From contig NZ_CP096889.1 in the NCBI RefSeq assembly GCF_004124315.2, positions 2,401,001-2,465,000 on the forward strand: a DNA stretch of 64,000 nucleotides, in the 5' to 3' direction. The stretch's first letter is position 1; every line of letters starts with the position of its first letter. The notes beneath the pieces were generated by a model. The model searched no databases. It was not told where the DNA came from and saw only the letters and a list, made by a program, of their open reading frames with translations. The stretch is from Bacillus cabrialesii. GTDB lineage: Bacteria > Bacillota > Bacilli > Bacillales > Bacillaceae. The translations under genes and the position numbers were made by a program. This document shows, piece after piece, positions 1-7,730 of the stretch.

Positions 1-439
1 TCAGGAGCATAATATCAACCCGCTTGCGATGGGCTGTCTTCCAATGCTGATTCAGTCTCCGATTATGATTGGGCTTTATTACGCGATTCGCTCAACACCT
101 GAAATTGCGTCACACTCGTTTCTATGGTTCAGTTTAGGGCAATCTGATATTCTTATGTCCCTTAGTGCAGGGATTATGTATTTTGTCCAAGCCTATGTCG
201 CTCAAAAGCTGAGCGCGAAATATTCCGCTGTCCCGCAAAATCCGGCAGCGCAGCAGTCTGCAAAATTGATGGTGTTCATCTTCCCTGTGATGATGACGAT
301 TTTCTCGCTTAATGTTCCGGCAGCCCTTCCGCTTTACTGGTTTACAAGCGGGCTGTTTCTGACAGTGCAAAACGTTGTCCTTCAAATGACACATCATAAA
401 AGTAAAAAAGCCGCCGCTCTTACTGAGCCGGTGAAATAA
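1..439 (+). CDS. yqjG: Membrane protein insertase YqjG (OxaA2/MisCB), 3' part
   Basis: This is the C-terminal part (about 145 residues) of a YidC/Oxa1/SpoIIIJ-family insertase. The reading frame is open to the left edge, so the 5' end with the lipoprotein signal lies outside the window. Family knowledge: these proteins insert and fold membrane proteins, with or without Sec, and YqjG is the second B. subtilis copy beside SpoIIIJ. Visible features are the conserved NPLAMGCLP segment followed by hydrophobic spans (IQSPIMIGLYYAI, the SAGIMYFVQAYV region, and a VFIFPVMMTIFSLNVPAALPLYW pair of helices), then a short basic tail. A strong terminator follows directly. Identification is confident; YqjG rather than SpoIIIJ rests on the neighbour yqjF. 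Confidence 0.95.
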   Translation, partial: QEHNINPLAMGCLPMLIQSPIMIGLYYAIRSTPEIASHSFLWFSLGQSDILMSLSAGIMYFVQAYVAQKLSAKYSAVPQNPAAQQSAKLMVFIFPVMMTIFSLNVPAALPLYWFTSGLFLTVQNVVLQMTHHKSKKAAALTEPVK

Positions 440-444
440 AAAGT

Positions 445-477
445 AACCCCGAGCGAAAAGCCGGGGTTGTTTTTTTA
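445..477 (+). terminator. Rho-independent terminator of yqjG
   Basis: A 7-bp perfect stem (AACCCCG at 445-451 with CGGGGTT at 462-468) is followed by a T-rich run just after the yqjG stop codon. Confidence 0.9.
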
Positions 478-602
478 TTTCACCATACTCTTTTTTTGTC
501 ATGGCAGAGGCGAAAATGGCCACCTTAAAAAACAGCTGTATCGTTTAAAACGATAGAAACCGGGAATACCTTTACTCACATCCAACTGAAAGGAGCATAT
601 AC

Positions 603-1331
603 GTGACGGAACGCTTTCAGCAAAAAAATATTTCTGTGCCTGAGGGAATCTGGATCATGAGACAAACTTGGAATGATGTCTTATTTGCCCACTGGCCTAT
701 TGATGCTTCTATCCTTCGGGTGATGATTCCGCCGGTTTTAGAGTTAGATACATATAACGGACAAGCTTGGGTCAGTATGCTTCCCTTTATGCTCACGAAC
801 CTGAGGGCGCGTTTTCTCCCTGCCATTCCCGGTGCGCGTGCGTTTCCTGAGCTAAACCTCCGCACCTATGTCACTTATAAAGGCAAGCCCGGCATTTATT
901 TTTTCAGCTTAGATGCTGATCACCGGCTGGCGGTCCTGGGCGCTCGCACGTTCTTTCATTTACCTTATTTTCGCGCGGATATGAAAGCTGACAAAAACGG
1001 TGACGGCATTGACTATGTCAGCAAGCGGAGAGACGACGGAGAAGCAGCATTCCGCGCCGCATACCGGCCCATTTCAGCTCCTTTTACAGCGGAAGAGGAT
1101 TCGCTGGATTACTGGCTGACAGAGCGATACAGACTCTACACCACTTATCGCAGCAAGCTCTTTTACGAAGACATTCATCATCATCCTTGGGAGCTGCAAC
1201 ATGCCGAGGCCGAGTTTTCCGCCAATACGGTGGCTGATGCTCACAACATTGCATTGCCAGCGTCAGATCCATTGCTTCATTACGCCAAAAAACAGGACGT
1301 GTTATTTTGGCCGCTTAGGCAATGGCGCTGA
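603..1331 (+). CDS. yqjF: DUF2071 family protein YqjF
   Basis: A 242-residue protein of the DUF2071 (YqjF) family, whose biochemical role is not established. The early motif with W, H and WPID residues (around 20-36) and the acidic, histidine-containing middle are typical of the family; there is no signal peptide or membrane span. The GTG start at 603 is chosen because AAAGGAG sits at 589-595, seven bases upstream; the next in-frame ATG (657) has no such site. The gene stands alone between yqjG and the convergent yqjE, separated by terminators on both sides. Symbol from position and length; function unknown. Confidence 0.88.
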   Translation: MTERFQQKNISVPEGIWIMRQTWNDVLFAHWPIDASILRVMIPPVLELDTYNGQAWVSMLPFMLTNLRARFLPAIPGARAFPELNLRTYVTYKGKPGIYFFSLDADHRLAVLGARTFFHLPYFRADMKADKNGDGIDYVSKRRDDGEAAFRAAYRPISAPFTAEEDSLDYWLTERYRLYTTYRSKLFYEDIHHHPWELQHAEAEFSANTVADAHNIALPASDPLLHYAKKQDVLFWPLRQWR

Positions 1332-1341
1332 ATGCAAGAAA

Positions 1342-1379
1342 AAACCCGATGCGTTTGAGCGCACTCGGGTTTTTCTTTT
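1342..1379. terminator. Bidirectional terminator between yqjF and yqjE
   Basis: AAACCCGA-TGCG (1342-1353) pairs with CGCA-(c)-TCGGGTTT (1360-1372). It is flanked by A and T runs, so it can end transcription from both convergent sides; its right edge touches the yqjE stop. Confidence 0.85.
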
Positions 1380-2495
1380 TTATTTTGCCGCCTCTTCAAT
1401 AATGGCAACAACCATTTCTGCCGTTTTAACGAGTTCTTCGACCGGCATTTTTTCATTCTTTGTATGAATTTGCTCGTAACCGACAGCAAGGTTAACCGTC
1501 GGAATGCCATGACCTGCAATCACGTTCGCGTCGCTTCCTCCGCCGCTTGTTTGCAGCTCGCTCGGACGTCCGATTTTAGCTGCCGCTTTTTTCGCGATTT
1601 CAACAACTTGGTCGCCGTCCTGGTATTTGAAGCCCGGGTACATGACTTCAATTTCGACTTCTGCGCGTCCGCCCATCTGGGCAGCGGCCTCTTCAAAAGC
1701 AGCTTTCATTTTCTGAACTTGAGCTTCCATTTTCTCAGGAACTAAAGAGCGGGCTTCAGCAAGAATATGGACTTCGTCGCACACAATGTTTGTTTGTGTG
1801 CCGCCTTCAAACCGGCCGATGTTTGCTGTTGTTTCTTCATCGATGCGGCCCAATGGCATTTTTGAAATGGCTTTGCTAGCAATTGTAATGGCTGAAATGC
1901 CTTTTTCAGGTTCAACCCCGGCGTGTGCGGTTTTTCCGTAAATTGCCGCTCTTACCTTTGCCTGTGTCGGCGCGGCTACAATGATATTTCCGACTTTTCC
2001 GTCTGAATCAAGGGCATAGCCGTAAGATGCCGTGATCATAGAACGGTCAAGCGCCTTCGCTCCGATCAGGCCTGATTCCTCACCTACTGTAATGATGAAT
2101 TCAATCGTGCCGTGTGCAATGTTTTCTTCTTTCAGCACTTTAATCGCTTCAAACATTGCAGCCAGTCCCGCTTTATCATCAGCGCCTAAAATCGTCGTGC
2201 CGTCAGTTTTGACGTAACCGTTCTCTACAACTGGTTTTACGCCGTTTCCAGGTACAACTGTGTCCATATGAGATGTAAAATAGATCGTATCTGTTTGTTT
2301 TGTCCCTTTTAGCGTGCAAATCAGGTTACCGGCTCCGTGGCCCGTGATATCCATTGTATCGTCTTCTTTAACGTCCACACCTAAATCAGAAAATTTTCGT
2401 TTCAGCACTTTGCAGATTTCAGCTTCGTGCTTTGTTTCTGAGTCAATTTGGACAAGTTCTAAAAATTCTTCCAGCAGGCGTTTTTCATTCACCAT
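1380..2495 (-). CDS. yqjE: M20-family tripeptidase-like peptidase YqjE
   Basis: A 371-residue peptidase-T-like member of the M20 dinuclear zinc peptidase family, expected to be cytoplasmic and to trim short peptides. Metal and catalytic motifs are in order: the HMD segment at about 76-78, the GADDKAG segment with the bridging Asp at about 105-110, the catalytic GEES at about 138-141, the YALDSDG segment, and the late GGGSDANV zinc-binding stretch. Length matches PepT-like family members. The ATG follows a GGAGGGA site. It is the distal gene of yqjC-yqjD-yqjE, with 17 bases between yqjD and yqjE. The substrate is not deducible. Confidence 0.9.
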   Translation of the reverse strand: MVNEKRLLEEFLELVQIDSETKHEAEICKVLKRKFSDLGVDVKEDDTMDITGHGAGNLICTLKGTKQTDTIYFTSHMDTVVPGNGVKPVVENGYVKTDGTTILGADDKAGLAAMFEAIKVLKEENIAHGTIEFIITVGEESGLIGAKALDRSMITASYGYALDSDGKVGNIIVAAPTQAKVRAAIYGKTAHAGVEPEKGISAITIASKAISKMPLGRIDEETTANIGRFEGGTQTNIVCDEVHILAEARSLVPEKMEAQVQKMKAAFEEAAAQMGGRAEVEIEVMYPGFKYQDGDQVVEIAKKAAAKIGRPSELQTSGGGSDANVIAGHGIPTVNLAVGYEQIHTKNEKMPVEELVKTAEMVVAIIEEAAK

Positions 2496-2512
2496 TTGTA
2501 AGTCCCTCCATG

Positions 2513-4042
2513 TTAAAGCGGTATGTTACCGTGCTTTTTTTTCGGTCTCTCTTCTGTCTTATGTGTAAGCATGTGAAAAGCTTGAATCAATCTTTTCCTT
2601 GATTCTTCCGGCAAAATGATGTCATCGACCATTCCGCAGGCCGCCGCTTTGTATGGGCCCGCGTTTTGCTTTTTGTATTCAGCTGTTTTTTCGTTTTTTG
2701 TCTTTTGCGGGTCGGCTGAAGCTTTTATCTCTTTTTCATACAAAATCGATGCGGCGCCTTCTGAACCCATCACTGCGATTTCAGCATTCGGCCATGCAAA
2801 TACTAGGTCCGCTCCGATTGCTTTGCTGTTCATAGCGACATAGGCTCCGCCGTACGCTTTTCTGATAATGAGCGTGACTTTTGGGACGGTCGCTTCTGCA
2901 TAAGCAAACAATAATTTTGCTCCGTGCCTGATAATTCCGCTGTGCTCCTGCTGAACACCGGGCAGAAACCCCGGAACATCCTCGACAGTTAGCAGCGGTA
3001 TATCAAACGCATCGCAAAAACGGATGAATCTAGCTGCTTTATCAGCAGCGTCAATCGTCAGGCTGCCCGCCAGATGCTTCGGCTGGCTCGCAATGATGCC
3101 GATCGTTTTTTCACCCAGCATTGCAAACCCGATGACAATGTTTTTCGCAAAAAACGGCTGAATCTCAAAAAAAGACTGCGGATCAGCCAGCTCCTTAATC
3201 ACCGTTCGAACATCATACGGCTTTGTCGTGTCAGCGGGCACGAGATGGTTTAATAACGGTCTGGAAGCCTCTTTCTCTGGCTGCGGCGCTATTGTCTGGC
3301 CATTCAGCGGCAAATAAGACAGCAGTTTTTTCACTCCTGTCAAAACCTCCTTCTCCGTATGTCCGGAAAAGTGGGCGTTTCCGCTGACGGCATTATGTAT
3401 TCCCGCTCCACCTAAGCTCTCCGCATCAACCTGCTCTCCTGTCACTTTTTCAATCACTTTCGGTCCGGTAATAAACATCCGGCCGGTCTGTTCAGCCATA
3501 AATATAAAATCTGTGAGTGCCGGAGAATATACAGCGCCTCCAGCGCACGGCCCTAAAATAACCGAGATTTGCGGAATGACTCCGGAATATAAGACGTTTC
3601 GGTAAAATATGTGACCGTATCCATCTAATGATACCACACCCTCTTGAATTCTCGCACCACCTGAGTCATTCAGCCCGATAATCGGCGCCTTATTTTTTGC
3701 TGCCAGATCCATCAGTGCGCAGATTTTTTTGGCGTGGGTTTCGCCAAGCGCCCCGCCGAACACTGTGAAATCTTGCGCAAATACATATACAGAGCGTCCG
3801 TCAATTGTCCCGTATCCTGTCACGACTCCATCCCCTAAAATACGCTGTTCTCTTGTTAACACTTGACTCTCCATGAAGGGATGCAACTCGATAAAGCTAT
3901 CCTGATCAAGAAGAAACGTGATCCTTTCACGAGCAGTGAGCTTTCCCTTTTGCCGCTGCTGGGACAGCTTTTCATGTCCTCCGCCTTGTTCTGCCTGCCT
4001 CCGCCTCGTATATAGATGATCAATATGCTCATTCATGTTCAT
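2513..4042 (-). CDS. yqjD: Propionyl/methylmalonyl-CoA carboxyltransferase subunit (biotin-dependent)
   Basis: A 509-residue carboxyltransferase beta subunit (AccD5/PccB/MmdA type) that moves carboxyl groups between biotin and an acyl-CoA. Both crotonase-like halves are visible: the N half has the GGARIQEG segment and GPCAGGAVYSP, the C half has EDVPGFLPG, GGAYVAMNS and a GSEGAASI acyl-CoA loop. The ATG at 4042 is preferred because AAAGGAGACC lies nine bases upstream inside the end of yqjC; an ATG at 4036 is possible. It overlaps yqjC by 14 bases. No alpha (biotin carboxylase/carrier) subunit is adjacent, so partners must be encoded elsewhere, possibly AccB/AccC in this window. It could act as a carboxylase or a decarboxylase; sequence alone does not decide. 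Confidence 0.9.
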   Translation of the reverse strand: MNMNEHIDHLYTRRRQAEQGGGHEKLSQQRQKGKLTARERITFLLDQDSFIELHPFMESQVLTREQRILGDGVVTGYGTIDGRSVYVFAQDFTVFGGALGETHAKKICALMDLAAKNKAPIIGLNDSGGARIQEGVVSLDGYGHIFYRNVLYSGVIPQISVILGPCAGGAVYSPALTDFIFMAEQTGRMFITGPKVIEKVTGEQVDAESLGGAGIHNAVSGNAHFSGHTEKEVLTGVKKLLSYLPLNGQTIAPQPEKEASRPLLNHLVPADTTKPYDVRTVIKELADPQSFFEIQPFFAKNIVIGFAMLGEKTIGIIASQPKHLAGSLTIDAADKAARFIRFCDAFDIPLLTVEDVPGFLPGVQQEHSGIIRHGAKLLFAYAEATVPKVTLIIRKAYGGAYVAMNSKAIGADLVFAWPNAEIAVMGSEGAASILYEKEIKASADPQKTKNEKTAEYKKQNAGPYKAAACGMVDDIILPEESRKRLIQAFHMLTHKTEERPKKKHGNIPL

Positions 4043-4451
4043 CAGTTTGGTCTCCTTTCGGCTCGCAAAGCTCAACAAGAACGCCGTTTGTTTCCCGCGG
4101 AGAAAGAAATGCGATCTTTTTCCCGTTTGCCCCCTGTCTCGGATACGGGTCGATCAATTGAACTTGCCGGTCAGACAATGCTTGCAGCTGTTCAGATAAG
4201 CTGGTGCATAAAAACGCAATATGATGCACCCCCTGCCCTTTCTTCTCCAAAAATAAACGGACGGGGCTGTCAGGTGTCAACGGCTCTATCAACTCCAGCT
4301 TGACGCTTCCCGCTTGAAAAAAAGCGACATTCACCTTTTGCTCTTCTACCGTTTCTTGATGAAGAAACGCAAGCCCCAGTATATTTTCATAAAAGTTTCT
4401 TGCGTCCTCGATCGAAAAAACGGCTATCCCAATATGGTCAAGCCTGTTCAT
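4029..4451 (-). CDS. yqjC: VOC-family protein, methylmalonyl-CoA epimerase-like (YqjC)
   Basis: A 140-residue vicinal-oxygen-chelate (glyoxalase fold) protein, closest in look to methylmalonyl-CoA epimerase. Candidate metal ligands are the His of LDHIGIAV near the N terminus, the His pair in HHIAFL in the second half, and the Glu in VLVELCEP near the C terminus. Start at 4451 is chosen by length and an AGGG just upstream; ATG 4457 is an alternative. Overlap with yqjD, a methylmalonyl/propionyl-CoA carboxyltransferase, makes an epimerase role a reasonable inference. The old label lactoylglutathione lyase reflects the fold only. Confidence 0.85.
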   Translation of the reverse strand: MNRLDHIGIAVFSIEDARNFYENILGLAFLHQETVEEQKVNVAFFQAGSVKLELIEPLTPDSPVRLFLEKKGQGVHHIAFLCTSLSEQLQALSDRQVQLIDPYPRQGANGKKIAFLSPRETNGVLVELCEPKGDQTDEHE

Positions 4452-4481
4452 TTTCATCCCTGCTTTCCAAATAGATATCGC

Positions 4482-4510
4482 TTGTCCGCCCATTCAAAAC
4501 ACGCTAAAAT
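4482..4510 (+). promoter_or_regulatory. Candidate SigA promoter for the 30-aa membrane peptide gene
   Basis: TTGTCC (4482-4487), a 17-base spacer and TAAAAT (4505-4510) stand 28 bases before the small gene at 4539. The -10 is good and the -35 moderate. It is divergent from yqjC. Confidence 0.5.
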
Positions 4511-4538
4511 ATAGACAGATTGTCTAAGGAGTGAAATC

Positions 4539-4631
4539 ATGTCTCAAAAACTGATGAAAAGTGTTTTAATCTTGATTTTGGGAGTTTTTATTCTTTCAAC
4601 TGTACTCTCAGGAATCGTTATGTTTTTCTAA
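4539..4631 (+). CDS. 30-residue membrane peptide, Prli42-like (DUF4044)
   Basis: A 30-codon gene: a short polar N terminus (MSQKLMK) followed by one hydrophobic helix ending in SGIVMFF. The arrangement of a basic N terminus, the LILGVFILST core and the SG-x-x-MFF end resembles Prli42/DUF4044, the miniprotein reported in Listeria to anchor the stressosome to the membrane. Support for expression: AAGGAG eight bases before the ATG, a plausible SigA promoter, and a perfect 14-bp inverted-repeat terminator right after the stop. It is divergent from yqjC and convergent with yqjB. That the ORF is real is fairly sure; the stressosome role is inference from family resemblance. Confidence 0.72.
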   Translation: MSQKLMKSVLILILGVFILSTVLSGIVMFF

Positions 4632-4632
4632 C

Positions 4633-4682
4633 GATAAAAAAGCAGGCGGCCTTATTGAATGGGAACATCCTGCTTTTTTATC
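4633..4682. terminator. Bidirectional terminator between the small peptide gene and yqjB
   Basis: A perfect 14-bp inverted repeat, GATAAAAAAGCAGG (4633-4646) with CCTGCTTTTTTATC (4669-4682). The right arm lies inside the last codons of yqjB, so the hairpin serves both convergent genes. Confidence 0.85.
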
Positions 4683-5182
4683 AGAGCTTTATGCTCGATA
4701 GCAATCTCTTCAAAAGAGCGGGAGTCGTCCGTAATCAGCACTTTCGTACCCACCGGAATCGTTTGAAACAGATGAATAACCTCATCGTTATGCATACGTA
4801 TACAGCCGTTGGACACAAATTTCCCTATTGATTCTTCTCGGTTTGTCCCATGAATTCCGTAAATCCGCCCGTCTGTTCCTTTCGCGTCAAACCCGATCCA
4901 CCTTGCCCCAAGCGGGTTGTCAGGAGCTCCTCCTTCAATATTTTTCTTTCTGTAGTAAGGATTCGCCGCTTTTACCGTCACCGAAAATTCTCCTTCCGGG
5001 GTCAGTTCATCTGTTTTTCCTGTCGCCACACTGTACACGCCTTCTACTTTGTTGTCGAGGATGACAGCCAGTTCGTTTGTTCTCTTGTTGACAATGACGT
5101 AAGGATCGCCGGGCAGCGGGTTTTCGCCAAGCGGCCAAATCGGTGAAATCATCATAAAAATTGAACATAAGAAAAAACGCAT
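4652..5182 (-). CDS. yqjB: Putative L,D-transpeptidase YqjB (YkuD domain)
   Basis: A 176-residue protein with a YkuD/ErfK-type L,D-transpeptidase domain, the fold that makes 3-3 peptidoglycan cross-links or attaches proteins to the wall. The catalytic signature is clear: HGT with His111 and the SNGCIRMH block with the nucleophile Cys127. An N-terminal hydrophobic stretch of about 18 residues is a probable signal peptide or anchor. The ATG at 5182 is favoured over upstream in-frame starts because AAAGGAGG lies six bases before it. It lies 51 bases downstream of yqjA on the same strand. No LysM domain is present, unlike YkuD. Symbol by position; substrate not known. Confidence 0.85.
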   Translation of the reverse strand: MRFFLCSIFMMISPIWPLGENPLPGDPYVIVNKRTNELAVILDNKVEGVYSVATGKTDELTPEGEFSVTVKAANPYYRKKNIEGGAPDNPLGARWIGFDAKGTDGRIYGIHGTNREESIGKFVSNGCIRMHNDEVIHLFQTIPVGTKVLITDDSRSFEEIAIEHKALIKKQDVPIQ

Positions 5183-5233
5183 AAGCTCCTCCTTTTTCAT
5201 TAGGTTGACCAATGAAGGAAGAGCTCATGCGGA

Positions 5234-6202
5234 TCATGCGAGTGATTTTTGCGCTTTTATTCCTTTAAAATAACTTTTGATGACTAAATATTGCTCCATT
5301 TCCCCGAGAAGATGAAAGAGAGCGGCTCGTGCTTCAAATTCCTCTCTTGTCACCGGAAGCGGCATCTCTTCAAATTCTTTTCTCATGTCAGCAAGTCTTT
5401 TCAAAAATTTGTACGCCGTATTTCCCGGGTGTATCGCTTCCCGTAAATCGTGAATAAATTCAGCGATCATTTTTCCCTGATCTACCGTAATCGAGATAGA
5501 AGTCACTTTAGGAAGAAGGCGTTCGATAATTTCAAATTGCTTTTCTCTCATTTTAAAATAATGATAATGCAGGTTTTCGTAGCGCAGAATGTGGTTTTGC
5601 ACATCACGGTATGCCAGGTTTTTCGCCTCCGTAATGAGCTGGTGCGTTTCCGGAATTTCTTTTCCGCTCCAATCTTGCTCACCAGTTAACAAATACCGCT
5701 CTATTTCTGCGAAAATGACAGCGAAGTTATCCTCTATCTTTTTGCGATAGGCAATCAGCTTCCGGTCAAGACTCGGCATATACAAGTTCATCAATAGAGC
5801 GACGCCGATGCCAACCGTAATCAGCTGAACTTCATTCCAGATGAAAACAGGCGTAATGCCGCCGGACATGTATAAATGAAGGATAATAACGGAACTGGTG
5901 ACGATTCCCTCGTTAATTTTTAACAGGACCGTTATCGGAATGAATATCAATAGAAGCGCTCCGATAACAAACGGATGATAGCCAATCAGCTCAAAAAAGA
6001 GATAAGAAAAAACAATTGCCAGACAGCATGCCGCAAAGCGGGCCCATGACGCCTGAAGCGACCGTTTTTGTGTGATTTGAATGCACAAAATGGTGATGAT
6101 TCCTGCTGAAGCGAAGTTTTGCAAATGCAATAGCTGGCTTATATAAATAGCCAAAGCTGTTCCAAGCGCGGTCTTTATTGTGCGGTAACCAATTTTAAAC
6201 AT
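5234..6202 (-). CDS. yqjA: Membrane protein YqjA, aromatic acid exporter-like (DUF939)
   Basis: A 322-residue protein with an N-terminal half of about five to six hydrophobic segments (roughly residues 10-150) and a C-terminal cytoplasmic, charged and probably helical half. This matches the DUF939 / aromatic acid exporter family C arrangement, so a small-molecule efflux role is possible but not shown. The start at 6202 is chosen because an ATGGAG site lies six bases upstream and gives the usual family length. A terminator separates it from artM upstream, so it is probably transcribed on its own or with yqjB. Confidence 0.82.
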   Translation of the reverse strand: MFKIGYRTIKTALGTALAIYISQLLHLQNFASAGIITILCIQITQKRSLQASWARFAACCLAIVFSYLFFELIGYHPFVIGALLLIFIPITVLLKINEGIVTSSVIILHLYMSGGITPVFIWNEVQLITVGIGVALLMNLYMPSLDRKLIAYRKKIEDNFAVIFAEIERYLLTGEQDWSGKEIPETHQLITEAKNLAYRDVQNHILRYENLHYHYFKMREKQFEIIERLLPKVTSISITVDQGKMIAEFIHDLREAIHPGNTAYKFLKRLADMRKEFEEMPLPVTREEFEARAALFHLLGEMEQYLVIKSYFKGIKAQKSLA

Positions 6203-6237
6203 GTCGGACTCCATTTCTATTTGTTTCTTCAATAAAA

Positions 6238-6270
6238 AAGAAGAAGCGATCAGCCTTCTTCTTTTTTTCT
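6238..6270 (-). terminator. Terminator after artM
   Basis: AAGAAGAAG (6238-6246) pairs with CTTCTTCTT (6255-6263). On the minus strand the hairpin is followed by a T run, directly after the artM stop. Confidence 0.8.
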
Positions 6271-6275
6271 ATATT

Positions 6276-6998
6276 CTATAATATTTTCTCTAAAAAGTCC
6301 TGCGCTCTTTTGGATTTTGGCGAAAGAAAAAATTCTTTCGGGTTGCCGTCCTCGACAATCATTCCTTGGTCCATAAACAGCACTCGGTCTGCCACTTCTT
6401 TTGCGAAGCCCATTTCATGCGTGACAATCACCATGGTCATGCCGGTTTCGACGAGCTCTTTCATCACCTGAAGCACTTCTTTGACCATCTCCGGATCAAG
6501 GGCAGAGGTCGGTTCGTCAAACAGCATGATTTCCGGATTCATCGCAAGTGCCCGGGCGATGGCGACGCGTTGTTTTTGCCCGCCTGATAAACGGTTTGGA
6601 TAGTCATTTCGCTTTTCAAATAACCCGACTTTGCGGAGCAGCTCTTCGGCTTTTTCCTGCGCGGCTTGTTTTGATTCTTTTTTGACATTTACAGGCGCGT
6701 ACATAATATTTTCGAGAACCGTTTTGTGCGGAAAGAGATGAAAATGCTGAAAAACCATCCCGATGTTTTCCCGGACCTTTAATGTGTTGGTTTTCGGCTT
6801 CGTGATCTCTTGGTCTTTGATCATAATGGTTCCGCCGTTAGGCTTTTCCAGCAGGTTTAAACAGCGAAGGAACGTTGATTTGCCTGAGCCTGAAGGGCCG
6901 ATTACGGCAACAACTTCACCTTCAGCGATCGTTGTTGAAATGTTTTTTAATACTTCATGTTTCCCAAATGATTTTGACAGCTTTTCAACCTTAATCAT
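6276..6998 (-). CDS. artM: Arginine ABC transporter ATP-binding protein (ArtM/YqiZ)
   Basis: A 240-residue polar-amino-acid-type ABC ATPase, also called ArtR or YqiZ. Walker A GPSGSGKS is at about 34-41, the signature LSGGQKQR and Walker B IMLFDEP follow at about 138-165, and the switch histidine is in IVTHEMGF. It energises uptake of arginine through the ArtP-ArtQ complex. It overlaps the end of artQ by eight bases, so translation is probably coupled. Last gene of artPQM; a terminator follows. Confidence 0.95.
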   Translation of the reverse strand: MIKVEKLSKSFGKHEVLKNISTTIAEGEVVAVIGPSGSGKSTFLRCLNLLEKPNGGTIMIKDQEITKPKTNTLKVRENIGMVFQHFHLFPHKTVLENIMYAPVNVKKESKQAAQEKAEELLRKVGLFEKRNDYPNRLSGGQKQRVAIARALAMNPEIMLFDEPTSALDPEMVKEVLQVMKELVETGMTMVIVTHEMGFAKEVADRVLFMDQGMIVEDGNPKEFFLSPKSKRAQDFLEKIL

Positions 6999-7650
6999 TG
7001 GATTTCAGCTTCCTTTCTACAGCCTTGCCGATAAACGTTAAAATCAAGACAAGCACATAATAAATCAATCCGGCGATAATGAGCGGCTCAAGGTAATTGT
7101 AAGTAGCGGCGCCAGCTTGATATGCGCGTCTCATGACATCACCAAGCCCGATGACGGTGACGATCGCCGATTCTTTTGTTAACGTAATTAATTCATTCAA
7201 AATAGCGGGTGATATATTTTTGAAGGCCTGCGGCAAAAGCAGATCCTTCATCATTTTGCCGTACGGGACACCCAGTGCGACAGCCGCCTCTTTTTGCCCT
7301 TTATCAATGGCGTTGATTCCGGCTCTGATGATTTCCGATACATAAGCGGCGGAATTCAATGACAATGCGACAACCGCAGCCCAAAACTGGTCAATTTGAA
7401 ATCCGAGCAGCTGAGGAAGCCCGAAATAGACAATCATAAGCTGCAGCACTAAAGGCGTACCGCGGAACACTGATGTATAAAAATCAGCGATCCAGATAAG
7501 AGGACGAAACGTGCTGATCTTGCATAAGCTTAGCACAATTCCCAGTATAAGTCCGATAATGGCTGATACGATGACAATTTTCAAAGTAATTGCCAAGCCT
7601 TCTAATATAAAAGGAATTTGGGGGATCGTTGCTGAAAAATCCAAATTCAT
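6991..7650 (-). CDS. artQ: Arginine ABC transporter permease (ArtQ/YqiY)
   Basis: A 219-residue HisMQ-type permease with about five hydrophobic spans. The EAA loop that docks to the ATPase is visible as EAAVALG followed by the LPQAF segment around residues 125-145. It is the membrane channel for the arginine importer and probably works as a dimer. It lies 80 bases downstream of artP with a hairpin in the gap, and overlaps artM. Confidence 0.95.
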   Translation of the reverse strand: MNLDFSATIPQIPFILEGLAITLKIVIVSAIIGLILGIVLSLCKISTFRPLIWIADFYTSVFRGTPLVLQLMIVYFGLPQLLGFQIDQFWAAVVALSLNSAAYVSEIIRAGINAIDKGQKEAAVALGVPYGKMMKDLLLPQAFKNISPAILNELITLTKESAIVTVIGLGDVMRRAYQAGAATYNYLEPLIIAGLIYYVLVLILTFIGKAVERKLKSND

Positions 7651-7694
7651 AGTCTTTGTCTCCTTTTCTTACAGGAAAAAAGATTTCCTATTCA

Positions 7695-7723
7695 ATAAAA
7701 AGGCTCAACGAAAAAGTTGAGCC
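7695..7723 (-). terminator. Hairpin between artP and artQ (partial terminator)
   Basis: GGCTCAAC (7702-7709) pairs with GTTGAGCC (7716-7723), an 8-bp perfect stem with a 6-base loop; on the minus strand it is followed by TTTTTATT. It lies inside the operon. Such an arrangement is commonly used to make the binding protein in excess over permease and ATPase, or to protect the 3' end of its mRNA. Confidence 0.75.
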
Positions 7724-7730
7724 GCTTTTT

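Noticed and set aside
2513..2602. Possible C-terminal oddity of YqjD (basic KKKHG end)
   Set aside because: The basic tail is short and normal for this family; no sign of frameshift or truncation.
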